Assembly: GCA_013398275.1 (NCBI GenBank)
Contig: VZSE01004120.1
Coordinates: 351,798 to 415,797, forward strand
From: Promerops cafer
Taxonomy: Eukaryota > Chordata > Aves > Passeriformes > Nectariniidae
Length of the DNA: 64,000 nucleotides
Direction of reading: 5' to 3'
Both the position numbers and the translations under genes were made by a program. The stretch's first letter is position 1. Every line of letters starts with the position of its first letter. Positions 63,088 to 64,000 of this stretch are shown one piece after another. Under the pieces are notes generated by a model, which worked only from the letters and a program-made list of their open reading frames with translations, did no database searches and had not been told where the DNA came from.

Positions 63088-63592
63088 CCTTTTCTCCAGT
63101 TTCTCACACCCCCTTTAAGCATTGGAAGGCTTCAAGAAGGTCTCCCCAAGGCTTTTCTTCTCCAGGCAGATCAACCCCAAATCCCTCAACATTTCTTCAC
63201 AAGTAATTGTGTTCCAGACCTCTGATAGTTTTTATGGACCTCCTCTGGACCTGTTGTAGCATGTCTGACTGACTTATGCTGAGATCACCAAAGCCGGATG
63301 CAGTATTCCAGGTGAGGTCTCACAAAAGTGAAATAAAATGTCAGAATCACCTCCCTTGACCTGGTGGCCACACTTCTTTTGATTCAGCCCAGGATATAAC
63401 TGACTTTCTGGGCCACAAGCTCACATTGCTGGTTCATATCCAATATTTCATTTACCAATATTCCAAAGTCCTTCTCCACAGGGCTGCTCTCAGTCTATTC
63501 ATAACTCAGTGTCTATGGATACTGGTGATTGCCTCTGGGTGGCATCCCTTTCCTCAAGAGCATTAACTGCACTACTCATCTTGCTGTTAATA
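63088..63592 (-). mobile_element. CR1 LINE ORF2 C-terminal fragment
   Basis: It starts at cttttctccagtttctcacacccc and runs through gcttttcttctccaggcagatcaacccc, ggacctcctctggacctgttgtagc, gatgcagtattccaggtgaggtctcacaaaa, cacctcccttgacctggtggccacacttcttttgattcagcccagg and gtccttctccacagggctgctctc to ggcatccctttcctcaagagc. It lacks the CR1 3' end, so it is probably the 5' half of the copy at 62251-62541. Stops and indels leave no long frame. Confidence 0.9.
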
Positions 63593-64000
63593 AAGAGCAA
63601 GGATTCTGAACACTCTTCAGTATGAACAATAAGGTTTGGCTACACATGGGGAAAAGATAACTTATTTTTCGCCAGTTTCTCTCAAATAATCAACAGGAAA
63701 CAACCAATTTTTGTAAACAAAACAAGACTGTAGATCCATTTTTAGGATTACTAAATGCCAATCAAAAGCAGACTGGTTGTACCACAGTGTAAAGCTGTCA
63801 GGTCTTTTGAAACACAAAAATGTATCTTTGGAATTATGGTGACAACATAAGTGTTAATATAAATCAAGCTTCCAGGTCATTTAACTTCATCCTTACCCAT
63901 CTGGGTCCAGTCTGCAGTAATTTTGCAGTTGAAATGCCAGATGTTACCAAAAAGCAAAGATGTTATACACTTAAAAACCAGTACAAATGATAAATGATAC
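63593..64000. other. 0.4-kb AT-rich end of window
   Basis: Nothing is recognised. Confidence 0.5.

Noticed and set aside
1..64000. tRNA, rRNA, snRNA, CRISPR, origins, operons or phage features
   Set aside because: None was recognised on either strand, and the window is vertebrate DNA, so prokaryotic features are not expected. Small structured RNAs could be missed without a covariance-model search.

Overview
The window looks like AT-rich, gene-poor chromosomal DNA from a bird, probably a neoavian or passerine. The main evidence is the repeats. At least eleven chicken-repeat-1 (CR1) LINE fragments are present, recognisable by their 3' ends (tcacagaatcatagaatgg on the + strand when the element lies on the minus strand, or ...gattctatgattctatg when it lies on the plus strand). 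There are also several avian endogenous-retrovirus LTRs. I find no intact host protein-coding gene, no tRNA, rRNA or snRNA gene that I can recognise, no CRISPR array and no bacterial features. It is either a gene desert or the inside of a very long intron.

Layout. 1-2.3 kb is AT-rich single-copy-like DNA, followed by a GC-raised LTR-like block (2.28-3.27 kb) and a CR1 3' end (3.31-3.56 kb). 3.6-13.1 kb has no recognisable element, apart from a GC-raised block at 8.4-8.9 kb and a small perfect hairpin at 9.17 kb. An old CR1 lies at 13.1 kb. A large LTR at 15.5-16.4 kb is followed by a CR1 3' tip. A long CR1 with decayed ORF2 lies at 18.0-18.8 kb, and an LTR with visible promoter and poly(A) signals at 22.4-22.8 kb. 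A rearranged short LTR element sits at 26.1-27.1 kb, and a nearly full solo LTR on the minus strand at 27.6-28.3 kb. At 30.5-31.3 kb a CR1 is abutted by another LTR. A 91-bp tandem duplication with an N at its junction lies at 31.5-31.7 kb. A near-perfect 165-bp palindrome lies at 33.9-34.1 kb, beside a CR1 3' end. A solo LTR at 36.1-36.7 kb is followed by a 111-base N gap flanked by C runs. A long CR1 with dead reverse transcriptase lies at 41.1-42.1 kb, a CR1 3' end at 46.96-47.09 kb and a CR1 internal fragment at 48.9-49.6 kb. Simple repeats occur at 55.5, 56.2 and 57.5 kb. The window ends with CR1 fragments at 61.6, 62.3 and 63.1 kb, the last two separated by an unclassified 0.55-kb segment.

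How it works together. Nothing here forms an operon or pathway. The window is a record of CR1 and LTR-retrotransposon insertion, truncation and nesting in otherwise unannotatable DNA. The reading frames of any length are CR1 ORF2 remnants, antisense readings of LTRs, or chance frames in AT-rich DNA. The most unusual structure is the palindrome at 33932-34096. Element classification rests on recognition of family consensus sequences from memory; no database search was possible, and boundaries are approximate unless stated.
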